Source: QHXM01 sp032160165 (lineage in GTDB: Bacteria; Acidobacteriota; Blastocatellia; Pyrinomonadales; Pyrinomonadaceae). From it: a stretch of 64,000 nucleotides of DNA. This document shows, in pieces, positions 55,348-63,716 of the stretch. The translations under genes were made by a program, and so were the position numbers. The DNA lies in contig JAVHWA010000158.1 of assembly GCA_032160165.1 (NCBI GenBank), positions 1 through 64,000 of the forward strand, written 5' to 3'. The notes under the pieces were generated by a model, which saw only the letters and a program-made list of their open reading frames with translations, had not been told where the DNA came from and made no database searches. Positions within the stretch are counted from its first letter, which is position 1. Every line of letters starts with the position of its first letter.

Positions 55348-55639
55348 TGAATATTTCAATAGGAAAATCACTTCCGATTAAGACGGGTAGACTGTAAATT
55401 ATCCCAGCCTTCAGCGTCAAGCGGATTATCGGTAGTGAGTCAGATCAATGTCCGGCAAGCTTAAGCTTGTCGCAGTGCTGCGACAAACTGAAAGTTTGTC
55501 GCACACTACCTTCAAAGTCGGAGATCCCCTTTTGGCATGGCCTTGCCATTTATGCGCGAGAAGCTTGACCGCCGACGAGCAATCCTATAAGTGAGTAGAG
55601 TAAATTCGAGCAAGAGAAGGGCGGCGCTGCAGGTGCCGC
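55348..55639. other. Divergent interval with a double palindrome
   Basis: The minus-strand promoter of the sulfur operon and the plus-strand promoter of the FBPase gene should lie here but are not assigned. Two adjacent palindromes occur: GGCAAGCTTAAGCTTGTC (about 55453-55471) and GCGACAAACT-ga-AAGTTTGTCGC (55480-55502). No gene is visible. Confidence 0.5.
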
Positions 55640-57604
55640 ATGATAACTGTGGCCGTTTCATTCGACATAACGGAGATGGCGGCGCTACGTGATCTGGCGT
55701 TCCGCTTCCCTACCGCCGGCGCGGCTCTGGCGGAGGCGGCCGTCCTGCGCGCCACGCTCTCGCTTCCCAAACCCACAGTCCACGTAGTCAGCGATGTGCA
55801 TGGGGAGCACAAAAAATTGCGCCATGTGATCAACAATGCTTCCGGCTCGCTACGTCCCCTGGTCTCCTCGCTCTTCGGCGCAAGGCTTTCTGATGACGAG
55901 CAGCGGACGCTTCTGGCGGTACTTTATTATCCCCGCGAGACCATAGAGCAGCTTCGTCCACTGCTAACTGATCCGATCTTTCGGCGCGCGTGGGTGCGGC
56001 GTACTTTGCGTTACCAGTTCGAGATCGTGCGCGGCCTGGCGCGAAGCTACCGACGCGAATATGTATCCAGTCTTTTTCCGGCTGAGGCGCGTGAGATTTG
56101 CGAGGAGCTGCTTGCCGAGCCCGAGAGCGGGCGCGGGTCGGAATATGTTGACGAGATGATCGACGCGCTTGCGGAGTATGGAAGCGACCTCACTGCTGTT
56201 CGCCTTATCTCAAGACTGGTGCGAAATCTGTGCGTCGCCGAGTTGATAGTCGCCGGCGATCTGGGCGATCGCGGCTCTCGCATCGACAAGGTCATCGATT
56301 ATCTAATGCGCCAGCCGCATGTCGCGCTCGCATGGGGCAATCATGATGTTCTTTGGATGGGCGCTTGCCTGGGACACGAAGCCCTGATCGCTACGGTTTT
56401 GCGGATTTCACTCCGTTACCGCAGGCTGTTCCAGCTCGAAGAAGGCTACGGCATTACGCTCTCCCCTCTCGAGCTGCTTGCGCGCGAGGCGTACGCTGAC
56501 GATCCCGCCGAACGGTTCAAGCCAAAGCGGGCGGGACTGCGCGACGCATTATTGCTTGCGCGCATGCAGAAAGCCGCGGCGGTTATCCAGTTCAAGCTGG
56601 AAGGCGAAACGATTCGACGCCACCCCGAGTGGGACCTGGAGGGACGCGCACTCCTCCATCGCATAGACCACCAGGCCGGTACAGTGGAGATCGATGGATC
56701 AAGTTACAAGTTGCGCGACGCATATTTCCCTACGGTCGATCCCGCGGACCCGTACGTGCTGTCCGAAGCGGAACGTGTTTGCATGAATCGCCTGCGCGAG
56801 TCGTTTGTTTCCAGCATGCGGCTCTGGCAACACATGACGTATGTCGCACATCGGGGCGCGATGTGGCTGCGGCGAGACCTTGCCTTGATCTTTCATGGGT
56901 GCGTGCCGGTAAACGCGGCTGGCGAAGAGCTCTCACTTGAGGTCGGCGGAAAGACATGTTCCGGGCGTGAATTGTTTGACGCGCTCGACTCGATTGTTCG
57001 CCGATCTTTCCGTGGAGGAGCGCCGTCCGCCGGGGAGAATGCCGACTGGCTGTGGTATCTATGGACTGGGCCTCGCTCGCCGCTATTCGGGAAGGACCGA
57101 ATGTCTACCTTCGAGATGTATTTCGTCGAGGATAAGCGGACTCATGTTGAGGCGAAGAATCCCTACTTCGAACTGATTCACGATCCGACGTTTTGCAGGA
57201 AGGTGGCAAAGGAGTTTGGTTTAGGTGATGACGGTCTAATCGTCAACGGTCATGTACCGGTGCAAGTTGAAAAGGGCGAGGCGCCGGTTAAGCGCGGTGG
57301 AGGGGCGGTAACTATCGACGGCGCTTTTTCAGAAGGTTATGGCGATCGCGGATACACGCTGATCCTCGCGCCGGAGAGTATCGCCATTGCCGAGCTTCAT
57401 CATTTCAAATCGATCAGCGAGGCCATCAATGTAGGCGCCGACATTGTGCCAAAGGTCGCGGTGGTTCGTGCACACGAACGGCCGCGGAGGGTCTGGGACA
57501 CCGAAGATGGCGAAGTGATCCGGCTGCGGATAAAGGCGCTGGAAAGATTGATTCTCGCCTATCAGGAAGGCGCATTGGTCGAATCGACCACAGGCCGAGG
57601 GTGA
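55640..57604 (+). CDS. fbp: Fructose-1,6-bisphosphatase, class III
   Basis: A 654-residue class III FBPase. Metal and active-site segments: VVSDVHGEHKKLRHV, AGDLGDRGSRIDKVIDYL, AWGNHDVLWMGA and VNGHVPVQVEKGE. It is about the usual 640-670 length. The enzyme removes the 1-phosphate in gluconeogenesis. AGGTG precedes ATG 55640, and ATG 55676 is an alternative. It heads a plus-strand run of sugar-phosphate genes. Confidence 0.93.
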   Translation: MITVAVSFDITEMAALRDLAFRFPTAGAALAEAAVLRATLSLPKPTVHVVSDVHGEHKKLRHVINNASGSLRPLVSSLFGARLSDDEQRTLLAVLYYPRETIEQLRPLLTDPIFRRAWVRRTLRYQFEIVRGLARSYRREYVSSLFPAEAREICEELLAEPESGRGSEYVDEMIDALAEYGSDLTAVRLISRLVRNLCVAELIVAGDLGDRGSRIDKVIDYLMRQPHVALAWGNHDVLWMGACLGHEALIATVLRISLRYRRLFQLEEGYGITLSPLELLAREAYADDPAERFKPKRAGLRDALLLARMQKAAAVIQFKLEGETIRRHPEWDLEGRALLHRIDHQAGTVEIDGSSYKLRDAYFPTVDPADPYVLSEAERVCMNRLRESFVSSMRLWQHMTYVAHRGAMWLRRDLALIFHGCVPVNAAGEELSLEVGGKTCSGRELFDALDSIVRRSFRGGAPSAGENADWLWYLWTGPRSPLFGKDRMSTFEMYFVEDKRTHVEAKNPYFELIHDPTFCRKVAKEFGLGDDGLIVNGHVPVQVEKGEAPVKRGGGAVTIDGAFSEGYGDRGYTLILAPESIAIAELHHFKSISEAINVGADIVPKVAVVRAHERPRRVWDTEDGEVIRLRIKALERLILAYQEGALVESTTGRG

Positions 57605-57970
57605 ATCTGGCGGAGCGGGGGCGTGTGATGTTCAAGCTCACTTCGCGTGTGGAGTAGTCGGTTAATTTTACGTTTCTCCCTCTCATTTACACCTCGCCTC
57701 AGCGAGGTAGGTCTGCAGCGCGTTCAGTTTCGAAACCGTTTCAAAGGTTTGCTCTTAAAGCCGTTGAAAGGGCTGATCTCTCGAGTGAGCTGGGAGGAAT
57801 ACCTCGCTGAAGCGAGGTGTGAATGAAAGATGAAACAGCCCCCGTATCAACGCTCTCGATCAATCCAGGTTTCAACCGGGAATGCGATACAATCCAAAAA
57901 CGACTTAAGTTTCGCCGTCCGGGTCCGAGAACTTTCGACGCTCGTCGCGCACTAAACTTGAAGGCATACA
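57605..57970. other. Hairpin-rich interval before the phosphoglucomutase gene
   Basis: No gene is seen. Two copies of a palindrome flank a hairpin series: ACCTCGC-ctca-GCGAGGT (57691-57708) and ACCTCGCT-ga-AGCGAGGT (57801-57818). Between them lie AAACC-GGTTT (about 57738-57755) and AGCC-GGCT (about 57767-57782) hairpins. A promoter for the next gene probably lies between 57830 and 57960. Confidence 0.5.
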
Positions 57971-59650
57971 ATGGCTATGGACAAGCCTGAGGCAGTGATG
58001 GAGAACGCGATAGTAAGAGCCGTGCCGACAGCACCTTTCCAGGACCAGCGGCCTGGTACTTCCGGCTTGCGAAAGAAGACCCGTGTCTTCATGCAGCCGA
58101 ACTACCTGGAGAATTTTGTCCAGGCGGTATTCAACGTTCTTCGAAAACGCGGTGAAGCAGAACTGGAAGGCGAGACTCTGGTCGTGGGAGGAGACGGCAG
58201 GTACCATAACAAGGAAGCCGCCCAGATTATTCTACGCATGGCCGCAGCCAATGGGTTTGGCAATGTGCTCGTCGGCCGCGGTGGAGTCCTCTCGACACCC
58301 GCAGTATCGGCGACGATCCGCCGCCGTAAGGCGACAGGTGGCTTGGTCCTATCGGCAAGCCACAACCCCGGCGGCATCGATGCCGACTTCGGCATCAAGT
58401 ACAACATTGCGAACGGCGGGCCCGCGCCGGAAGCGATGACAACCGAAATCTACCAGGAGACCCTTAGGCTGACGCAGTACCTGACGCTCGATCATTCGGA
58501 TATTGATCTGAACCATGAAGGCAACTTCCTTCTGGGAAACACTCGGGTGACTGTTATTGATTCGCTGGCTGATTACACGGCGTTGATGGAGGAGCTCTTC
58601 GACTTTAGGGCGTTGAGTGACTTCTTCGCATCAGGTTTTCGGATGTGTTTCGACGCCATGAATGCGGTGACCGGGCCGTACGCCCTCCATATTCTGGAAG
58701 AGCGGCTGGGCGCGCGGCCGGGTACGGTGATCAACGGCCAGCCGTTGGAAGATTTCGGCGGCCATCATCCGGACCCAAACCTGGTCCATGCCGCTGAACT
58801 GGTGGCTCGGCTGAATTCAGACGACGCGCCGGATTTCGGTGCGGCATGTGACGGGGACGGCGATCGCAATCTGATCCTCGGCCGAAACTTCTTCGTTTCT
58901 CCCGGCGACTCTCTGGCCATTATTGCTGAGCACGCATCCCGGTCGATTCCCGGATATCGAAAAGGACTCGCGGGCCTTGCTCGTTCAATGCCTACGAGCT
59001 CGGCGGTCGACCGAGTGGCGGCGGCGTTGAATGTTCATTGCTATGAAACTCCGACTGGATGGAAGTTCTTTGGCAACTTAATGGACACAGGACTGTGCAC
59101 GATGTGCGGCGAGGAGAGTTTCGGCACCGGCTCGAACCATATTCGCGAGAAGGACGGACTGTGGGCGGTACTGTGTTGGCTGTCGATCCTCGCGAGCGAG
59201 CGGAAATCCGTAGCCGAGATTGTTGGCGATCATTGGCGACAATTCGGGCGAAGCTATTATCAGAGACACGACTACGAGGGCCTGCAGTCCGAGGCTGCTA
59301 CGCGGATGGTTGACGAGTTGAGATCGAAGCTTCTCTCGTTACCGAGTATCCAGGTCGGTGAATCACGAGTGGCGACCGCTGACGATTTCAGTTATGCGGA
59401 TCCGGTCGATGGCAGTGTAAGTAGTCATCAAGGCCTGCGTATTATTTTGGAGGATGGCTCTCGCATTATCTTTCGCCTCTCCGGCACGGGAACCGAAGGT
59501 GCTACGCTCCGAATCTACGTAGAACAATATCGGAAAAATGATTTCGACAGCCCTGTCGAGGAAGTTCTCAAGCCGCTGATTGAGTACGCGAGACAAGTGA
59601 TCAAGCTGCGCGAGTATTGCGGGCGAGATGAGGCGACGATTGTTACGTGA
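57971..59650 (+). CDS. pgm: Alpha-D-glucose phosphoglucomutase
   Basis: A 559-residue phosphohexomutase of the eukaryote-like PGM1 group. It has GTSGLRKK, VLSASHNPGG (catalytic phosphoserine), AACDGDGDRN (metal loop), ETPTGWKFFGNLMD, GEESFGTGSNHIREKDG and RLSGTGTEGATLRIY. It interconverts glucose-1- and glucose-6-phosphate, linking glycogen or polysaccharide synthesis to central metabolism. ATG at 57971 is used. A second ATG lies two codons later. Confidence 0.95.
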   Translation: MAMDKPEAVMENAIVRAVPTAPFQDQRPGTSGLRKKTRVFMQPNYLENFVQAVFNVLRKRGEAELEGETLVVGGDGRYHNKEAAQIILRMAAANGFGNVLVGRGGVLSTPAVSATIRRRKATGGLVLSASHNPGGIDADFGIKYNIANGGPAPEAMTTEIYQETLRLTQYLTLDHSDIDLNHEGNFLLGNTRVTVIDSLADYTALMEELFDFRALSDFFASGFRMCFDAMNAVTGPYALHILEERLGARPGTVINGQPLEDFGGHHPDPNLVHAAELVARLNSDDAPDFGAACDGDGDRNLILGRNFFVSPGDSLAIIAEHASRSIPGYRKGLAGLARSMPTSSAVDRVAAALNVHCYETPTGWKFFGNLMDTGLCTMCGEESFGTGSNHIREKDGLWAVLCWLSILASERKSVAEIVGDHWRQFGRSYYQRHDYEGLQSEAATRMVDELRSKLLSLPSIQVGESRVATADDFSYADPVDGSVSSHQGLRIILEDGSRIIFRLSGTGTEGATLRIYVEQYRKNDFDSPVEEVLKPLIEYARQVIKLREYCGRDEATIVT

Positions 59651-59672
59651 ACGTGGTTTGCTGTGAGGATAA

Positions 59673-59809
59673 TTAACCACAGAGGACACAGCGAGTGAGT
59701 TATGAATTTTGAGTTTTGAGTTTTGAATTAGAGAAAGACCAAAGCTTCCTTCGATTCAACATTCAGCATTCTTCCTCTTCTCTGTGTCCTCTGAGCCCTA
59801 TGGGGTTAA
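59673..59809. repeat. Nested heptamer inverted-repeat element N
   Basis: Outer arms TTAACCACAGAGGACACAG (59673-59691) and CTCTGTGTCCTCTG...GGGGTTAA (59779-59808) pair. Inside are heptamers GAATTTT, GAGTTTT, GAGTTTT, GAATTAG (about 59704-59731). The opposite strand of the other inner arm carries GAATGCT, GAATGTT, GAATCGA. It lies between pgm and gntK. Confidence 0.8.
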
Positions 59810-59830
59810 CTTTTTGGATAAGGAGAGGCG

Positions 59831-60313
59831 ATGGTCATAGTCCTGATGGGAGTGACCGGCTCCGGCAAAACCACCATTGGGCGACTGCTTTCCGAAAAAC
59901 TTCAGTGGCGTTACTACGATGCCGACGACTTTCACCCGCAGGCCAACGTAAAGAAGATGAAGGACGGCATCCCATTGAACGATGAGGACCGTCGACCGTG
60001 GCTCGAATCTCTCAACAAGTTAATTCGGGAGTGTCTTGATGGAGGTGAGAATGCTGCTCTCGGCTGCTCCGCATTGAAGGAGAGCTATCGCGAGTATCTA
60101 CTGGTGGATGAACGAGTGAAGCTGGTTTATCTAAAGGGCGACTACGAAACGATCCAGCGCAGATTAAGCAAGCGACGAGGGCACTTTATGAATCCGGAGT
60201 TGCTGGAGAGCCAGTTCGAGACGCTCGAGGAGCCGGAAGGCGACGTTCGCGTCGACGTTTCTTTGAGCCCAGCTCAGATCGTCGAGTCGATCAGGAGCGA
60301 TCTGGGGATTTAG
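59831..60313 (+). CDS. gntK: Gluconokinase
   Basis: A 160-residue P-loop kinase. GVTGSGKTTIG (residues 7-17), YYDADDFHPQANVKKMKDGIP and CSALKESYREYL mark the gluconokinase family. It makes 6-phosphogluconate, the substrate of the gnd product encoded 1.5 kb downstream. AAGGAGAGG gives a good ribosome-binding site. Confidence 0.94.
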   Translation: MVIVLMGVTGSGKTTIGRLLSEKLQWRYYDADDFHPQANVKKMKDGIPLNDEDRRPWLESLNKLIRECLDGGENAALGCSALKESYREYLLVDERVKLVYLKGDYETIQRRLSKRRGHFMNPELLESQFETLEEPEGDVRVDVSLSPAQIVESIRSDLGI

Positions 60314-60338
60314 AATAGACGACCTTCCGTCGACTCAC

Positions 60339-60374
60339 AAGAACCGTCGAGAAAGTATGTCGCGCACGGTTCTT
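60339..60374. terminator. Hairpin after gntK
   Basis: AAGAACCGT pairs perfectly with ACGGTTCTT around an 18-base loop, 25 bases after the gntK stop. No T-run. It is a likely transcript-end or boundary structure. Confidence 0.5.
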
Positions 60375-60588
60375 AGTGATGAAGGTACGTTCCCGATCGT
60401 TACGGTGAAGCCGGAGGTAAACTAGTAATCTCAGAAGGCAAATATGGTATATACGCGTCTTTGGTCATGTTAGACTGAACCATTCTACACGGCGCTGGTC
60501 GTCTTCTGATTAAGGACTGGTGTGTATTCGAGGTCGTATGCCGCGCCGGTCTATTCCAGCGTCAGTCCGCTATTTTACGCCTAACACA

Positions 60589-61140
60589 ATGAGTGACCTC
60601 AAACATTACTACGCTCCGAAGACTCGATTGGGTATCAATTTATTGATACTGAGTTTCATCCTTCTGGGCGTTGGCCTGCTTATTCTTGCACTCATTTCCA
60701 TAAGAAAAGGGCCAATTGTTACTCTACCTGAGGCCCTAATTCAGCAAGCGAATTTCTTCGGAGGCTATCTCACAGCTATCGTAGGTTTGCTTACATTAGC
60801 TGCGGTTCTCTATCTAAGTCTTAAACAGTCTCAGCAGCAGGAGCGATACTTTTTGAGGCAGTATTTTCTTCAAGGCACTGAGTTAGTATCTCCCTCTGTT
60901 CGTGGCAATGACGATCTTCAGGCTCTACGGATAATCGATTACTTTTCTAGGCTAGCCCTTTCTAACAAGGATGAAGAGTTATTCTTGGTTCTCAACACTA
61001 TCTTAGTAGGAAACATCAGAAAACAACTTGAGCAAGCTGATGGAAACACGTCGGGTAACTCCTTTCGCCGTAGAAGCAGTGTCGAAGATAGCAGTATCCA
61101 AAAAGAGAAAGCTCTGAATCGAAAAGGGATCATGGCCTAA
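60589..61140 (+). CDS. Two-helix membrane protein of unknown function, AT-rich
   Basis: A 183-residue protein. Two membrane segments (about 15-37 and 52-74) are followed by a helical Gln/Glu-rich stretch (SLKQSQQQERYFLRQYF). The ANFFGGYLTAIVGLLTLAAVLYL segment plus the Q-rich helix recalls proteins called putative phage abortive infection (PF16872-like), but the resemblance is by eye only. Its codon use is visibly more AT-rich than that of gntK or gnd. ATG 60589 is preferred over the frame from 60520. It was probably gained horizontally with the neighbouring toxin-antitoxin pair. Confidence 0.6.
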   Translation: MSDLKHYYAPKTRLGINLLILSFILLGVGLLILALISIRKGPIVTLPEALIQQANFFGGYLTAIVGLLTLAAVLYLSLKQSQQQERYFLRQYFLQGTELVSPSVRGNDDLQALRIIDYFSRLALSNKDEELFLVLNTILVGNIRKQLEQADGNTSGNSFRRRSSVEDSSIQKEKALNRKGIMA

Positions 61141-61266
61141 CACGTCGTTGAACGGGAGTGCGGGTAGCCGCGTCTCACCTTGCTCGTTAGGTGCGAAGTT
61201 CTTCCTCTTCGCGGCGTCCGATCATCCCCACTCTTAGCCGCCACCAGAATACTATGGGAACAGTGA

Positions 61267-61554
61267 ATGAATATTCGCTTCTACCGAGATCCAGCAACTG
61301 GCGAGCCGCATATCTAGGACCATCGCGTCACGGAAGATGAGGTCGAGGATGTCATCCGTCGACCAAGTGAAGACCGCCTTGCTATGGAAGGTTCTCGAGT
61401 GGCCATCGGTCAGACTCGGGCTGGAAGGTTCTTACGGGTTATCTACGTGCCAGACCCCCAGCCAGAGAGTATATTTGTAATCACCGCGTACGAGTTAACA
61501 GGTAAGCCGTTGACCGCGTATCGAGGGCGGCAGCGTCGGAAAGGAAAGCGATGA
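61267..61554 (+). pseudogene. DUF4258/BrnT-like toxin with in-frame amber codon
   Basis: A 95-codon frame begins MNIRFYRDPATGEPHI, then TAG at 61315-61317 (codon 17). It continues with DHRVTEDEVEDVIRRP, GSRVAIGQTRAGRFLRVIYV and FVITAYELTGKPLTAYRGR to TGA 61552-61554. The whole stretch keeps coding character and a conserved ending. The TAG probably replaces a Tyr codon. The stop overlaps the antitoxin ATG (ATGA), so the pair is coupled. Either the toxin is dead or the TAG is read through. Confidence 0.75.
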
Positions 61555-61748
61555 TACAGCAGGGATTTCCACCGGGATGGAATGAAGAACGCGTGCGGAA
61601 GGTGCTCGCACACTACGAGCAGCAAACCGAAGCCGAAGCAGTGGCCGAAGACGAAGCTGCTTTCGAAGATTCAACTCAGACGGTGATGGAGGTGCCGCAC
61701 GCACTTGTGCCTGCCATTCGGGAGTTGATTGCGAAGCACGAAGCATAA
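61551..61748 (+). CDS. Small antitoxin-like protein partner of the broken toxin
   Basis: A 65-residue acidic protein: GFPPGWNEERVRKVLAHYEQQ then TEAEAVAEDEAAFED, and a C-terminal VPHALVPAIRELIAKHEA. Such proteins follow DUF4258-type toxins in many genomes. It begins by overlapping the toxin stop by four bases and ends 16 bases before the gnd ATG. Assignment as antitoxin is by context. Confidence 0.7.
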   Translation: MIQQGFPPGWNEERVRKVLAHYEQQTEAEAVAEDEAAFEDSTQTVMEVPHALVPAIRELIAKHEA

Positions 61749-61764
61749 AAGTGAGGATACCCTA

Positions 61765-63219
61765 ATGTCTACACCCGAACGAACTGCAAAGACAGCCAAG
61801 ATCGGCATGATCGGACTCGCCGTGATGGGCGAGAACCTGGCGTTGAATATCGAAAGCCGCGGCTACCCCATTGCCGTCTTTAACCGCGACACCAAGAAGG
61901 TCGATGACTTTGTCGCACGCGCGGCAGGCAAGCAGGTGATCGGCACTCACTCGCCAGAGGAATTCGTCAAAGCACTTGAGCGCCCGCGCAAGCTGATCTT
62001 GTTGGTGAAGGCCGGCGCCCCGGTGGACTGGACCATCGATCAGGTCAAGCCTTACCTCGAGAAGGGAGACATCATCATCGATGGTGGAAATTCTTACTTC
62101 CCTGACACCGATCGACGTGAAACAGCTCTGAAGACGGAGGGCTTGAACTTCATCGGCTCGGGTGTATCGGGCGGTGAAAAGGGCGCGCTTCTCGGACCCA
62201 GCCTTATGCCCGGTGGCGATCGGGAGGCCTACGAACAAATTCGTCCGATTTGGGAAGCGATCGCCGCAGACGTGGGTGATGGCAAGTGCGTGACTTACAT
62301 TGGTCCCGGCGGTTCCGGTCATTTCGTCAAGATGGTCCACAACGGCATCGAGTATGGCGACATGCAACTGATCGCCGAGTCCTACGATCTGATGCGCAAC
62401 GTGCTCGGGCTCGAAGCAACCGAGATGGCAGATATCTTCGACGAGTGGAATCGAGGCGATCTCGAATCCTATCTTATCGAGATTACCGCTAAAGTTCTTC
62501 GCGTACGCGATAAGGAGACGGGTCAGCCGCTTGTAAATTTAGTGCTCGACAGGGCGGGACAGAAAGGCACGGGAAAATGGACCAGCCAGGTCGCCCTTGA
62601 TCTTGGTGTTGTCATCCCGACGATCGATGCGGCCATCATCGCGCGGACCCTCTCGTCTATGAAATCCGAGAGAGTGGAAGCTGGCAAAGAAATCAAAGGG
62701 CCCGGCGCAGTGAAATATGATGGCGACAAACGAGCGATGATCGACGCGATTCACGACGCACTTTACGCCTCGAAGATCTGTTCGTACGCACAGGGCATGA
62801 ACCTGATTCGGGCCGGGTCGGAGAAGTGGAACTGGAATATCAATCTGGGCGAGGTGTCGCGTATCTGGAAGGGTGGGTGCATTATACGCGCGGTCTTTTT
62901 GGATAAGATCAAGCAGGCTTATCAGCGCCGGGCCGACCTGCCGAACCTCTTACTTGATCCCGCTTTCAAGGCGTGGGTCGAGGAAGCGCAACCGAATTGG
63001 CGGCTTGCCGTTACTGCAGCTATGCAGCGCGGGGTGCCTGCCCTAGCCATGGCAGCCAGCCTGAACTACTTCGATATGTACCGAACGCCAAACCTTCCGT
63101 TGAATCTGACGCAGGCGCAGCGCGACTTTTTCGGTTCGCATACATATGAGCGAGTGGACAAACCCGAACAGGGCTTCGTTCATTCCGAATGGGAGGAGCT
63201 GTTGGCGGAGCAGTCTTAA
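61765..63219 (+). CDS. gnd: 6-phosphogluconate dehydrogenase, decarboxylating
   Basis: A 484-residue pentose-phosphate enzyme. It has IGMIGLAVMGENLALNI (NADP fold), DGGNSYFPDTDRRE, GSGVSGGEKGALLGPSLMPGG, GHFVKMVHNGIEYGDMQLIAES and the C-terminal FFGSHTYERVDKPEQG. ATG 61765 follows GTGAGG. An earlier frame start (61729) lies inside the antitoxin gene. Together with gntK it turns gluconate into ribulose-5-phosphate. Confidence 0.96.
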   Translation: MSTPERTAKTAKIGMIGLAVMGENLALNIESRGYPIAVFNRDTKKVDDFVARAAGKQVIGTHSPEEFVKALERPRKLILLVKAGAPVDWTIDQVKPYLEKGDIIIDGGNSYFPDTDRRETALKTEGLNFIGSGVSGGEKGALLGPSLMPGGDREAYEQIRPIWEAIAADVGDGKCVTYIGPGGSGHFVKMVHNGIEYGDMQLIAESYDLMRNVLGLEATEMADIFDEWNRGDLESYLIEITAKVLRVRDKETGQPLVNLVLDRAGQKGTGKWTSQVALDLGVVIPTIDAAIIARTLSSMKSERVEAGKEIKGPGAVKYDGDKRAMIDAIHDALYASKICSYAQGMNLIRAGSEKWNWNINLGEVSRIWKGGCIIRAVFLDKIKQAYQRRADLPNLLLDPAFKAWVEEAQPNWRLAVTAAMQRGVPALAMAASLNYFDMYRTPNLPLNLTQAQRDFFGSHTYERVDKPEQGFVHSEWEELLAEQS

Positions 63220-63241
63220 GCGGAAGATCGCGGCGGGATAC

Positions 63242-63520
63242 TTAGCTCTGACTTCCCAGGAATGTTGATACAGCCTGCGTCAGCTTTCGGAAGTTCTTCG
63301 GGATCAGCGTGCTAACGAAGGATTCTATTCCGTTTGCGATTGCGCCTTCGAACATCGACGGCACTCCGGGAAAATGGCGGTCCGTTAAATCAAACGCGCC
63401 TTCAAAAGTGCTCCGTGTACCTCGCCCTCCCATGGCGGTTTCGTACCGCGTCCCTCCTGAGCATTGTAAGCGCTGACTGAAAGCCGAGCCGCGGGTCTCC
63501 AAAGCGCCAAAGCGAGGCAC
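63242..63520 (-). CDS. Short hypothetical protein, possibly a remnant
   Basis: A 92-codon frame starting with GTG. The last 50 residues (TFEGAFDLTDRHFPGVPSMF to LIPKNFRKLTQAVSTF) look coded and could be the C-terminal end of a SRPBCC-like protein. The first 40 are weak. ATG 63431 with AGGAGG further upstream would leave only 63 residues. I cannot say whether it is a small gene or the tail of a decayed one. Confidence 0.35.
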   Translation of the reverse strand: MPRFGALETRGSAFSQRLQCSGGTRYETAMGGRGTRSTFEGAFDLTDRHFPGVPSMFEGAIANGIESFVSTLIPKNFRKLTQAVSTFLGSQS

Positions 63521-63655
63521 ATATCATAGTTTTCTCATCAACCCGGCCTGAGGCTTACACGATCAACAATAACGCTTCTCCTTTCCAAAACCTGAATCGC
63601 TCGTCTCACATCGTATTCTGCCTCCTGCTCGACTGCTTCGGTCCAACTCCAAATA

Positions 63656-63673
63656 TTTAGCCTGCTCGCTAAA
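63656..63673. promoter_or_regulatory. Second inverted repeat upstream of the ArsR-type gene
   Basis: TTTAGC-ctgctc-GCTAAA, a six-base-arm repeat sharing TTAGC/GCTAA with the operator inside the promoter 25 bases on. It could be a second regulator-binding site. Confidence 0.5.
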
Positions 63674-63679
63674 TTTCAC

Positions 63680-63708
63680 TTGACAACGATTAGCCTGAAG
63701 GCTAAATA
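63680..63708 (+). promoter_or_regulatory. Sigma70-type promoter with internal operator
   Basis: TTGACA (63680-63685) and TAAATA (63703-63708) are 17 bases apart. A perfect palindrome TTAGCCT-ga-AGGCTAA (63690-63705) fills the spacer. A transcript starting near 63715 would begin at or next to the ATG (63717), so it is nearly leaderless. Confidence 0.82.
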
Positions 63709-63716
63709 AGATAAGA

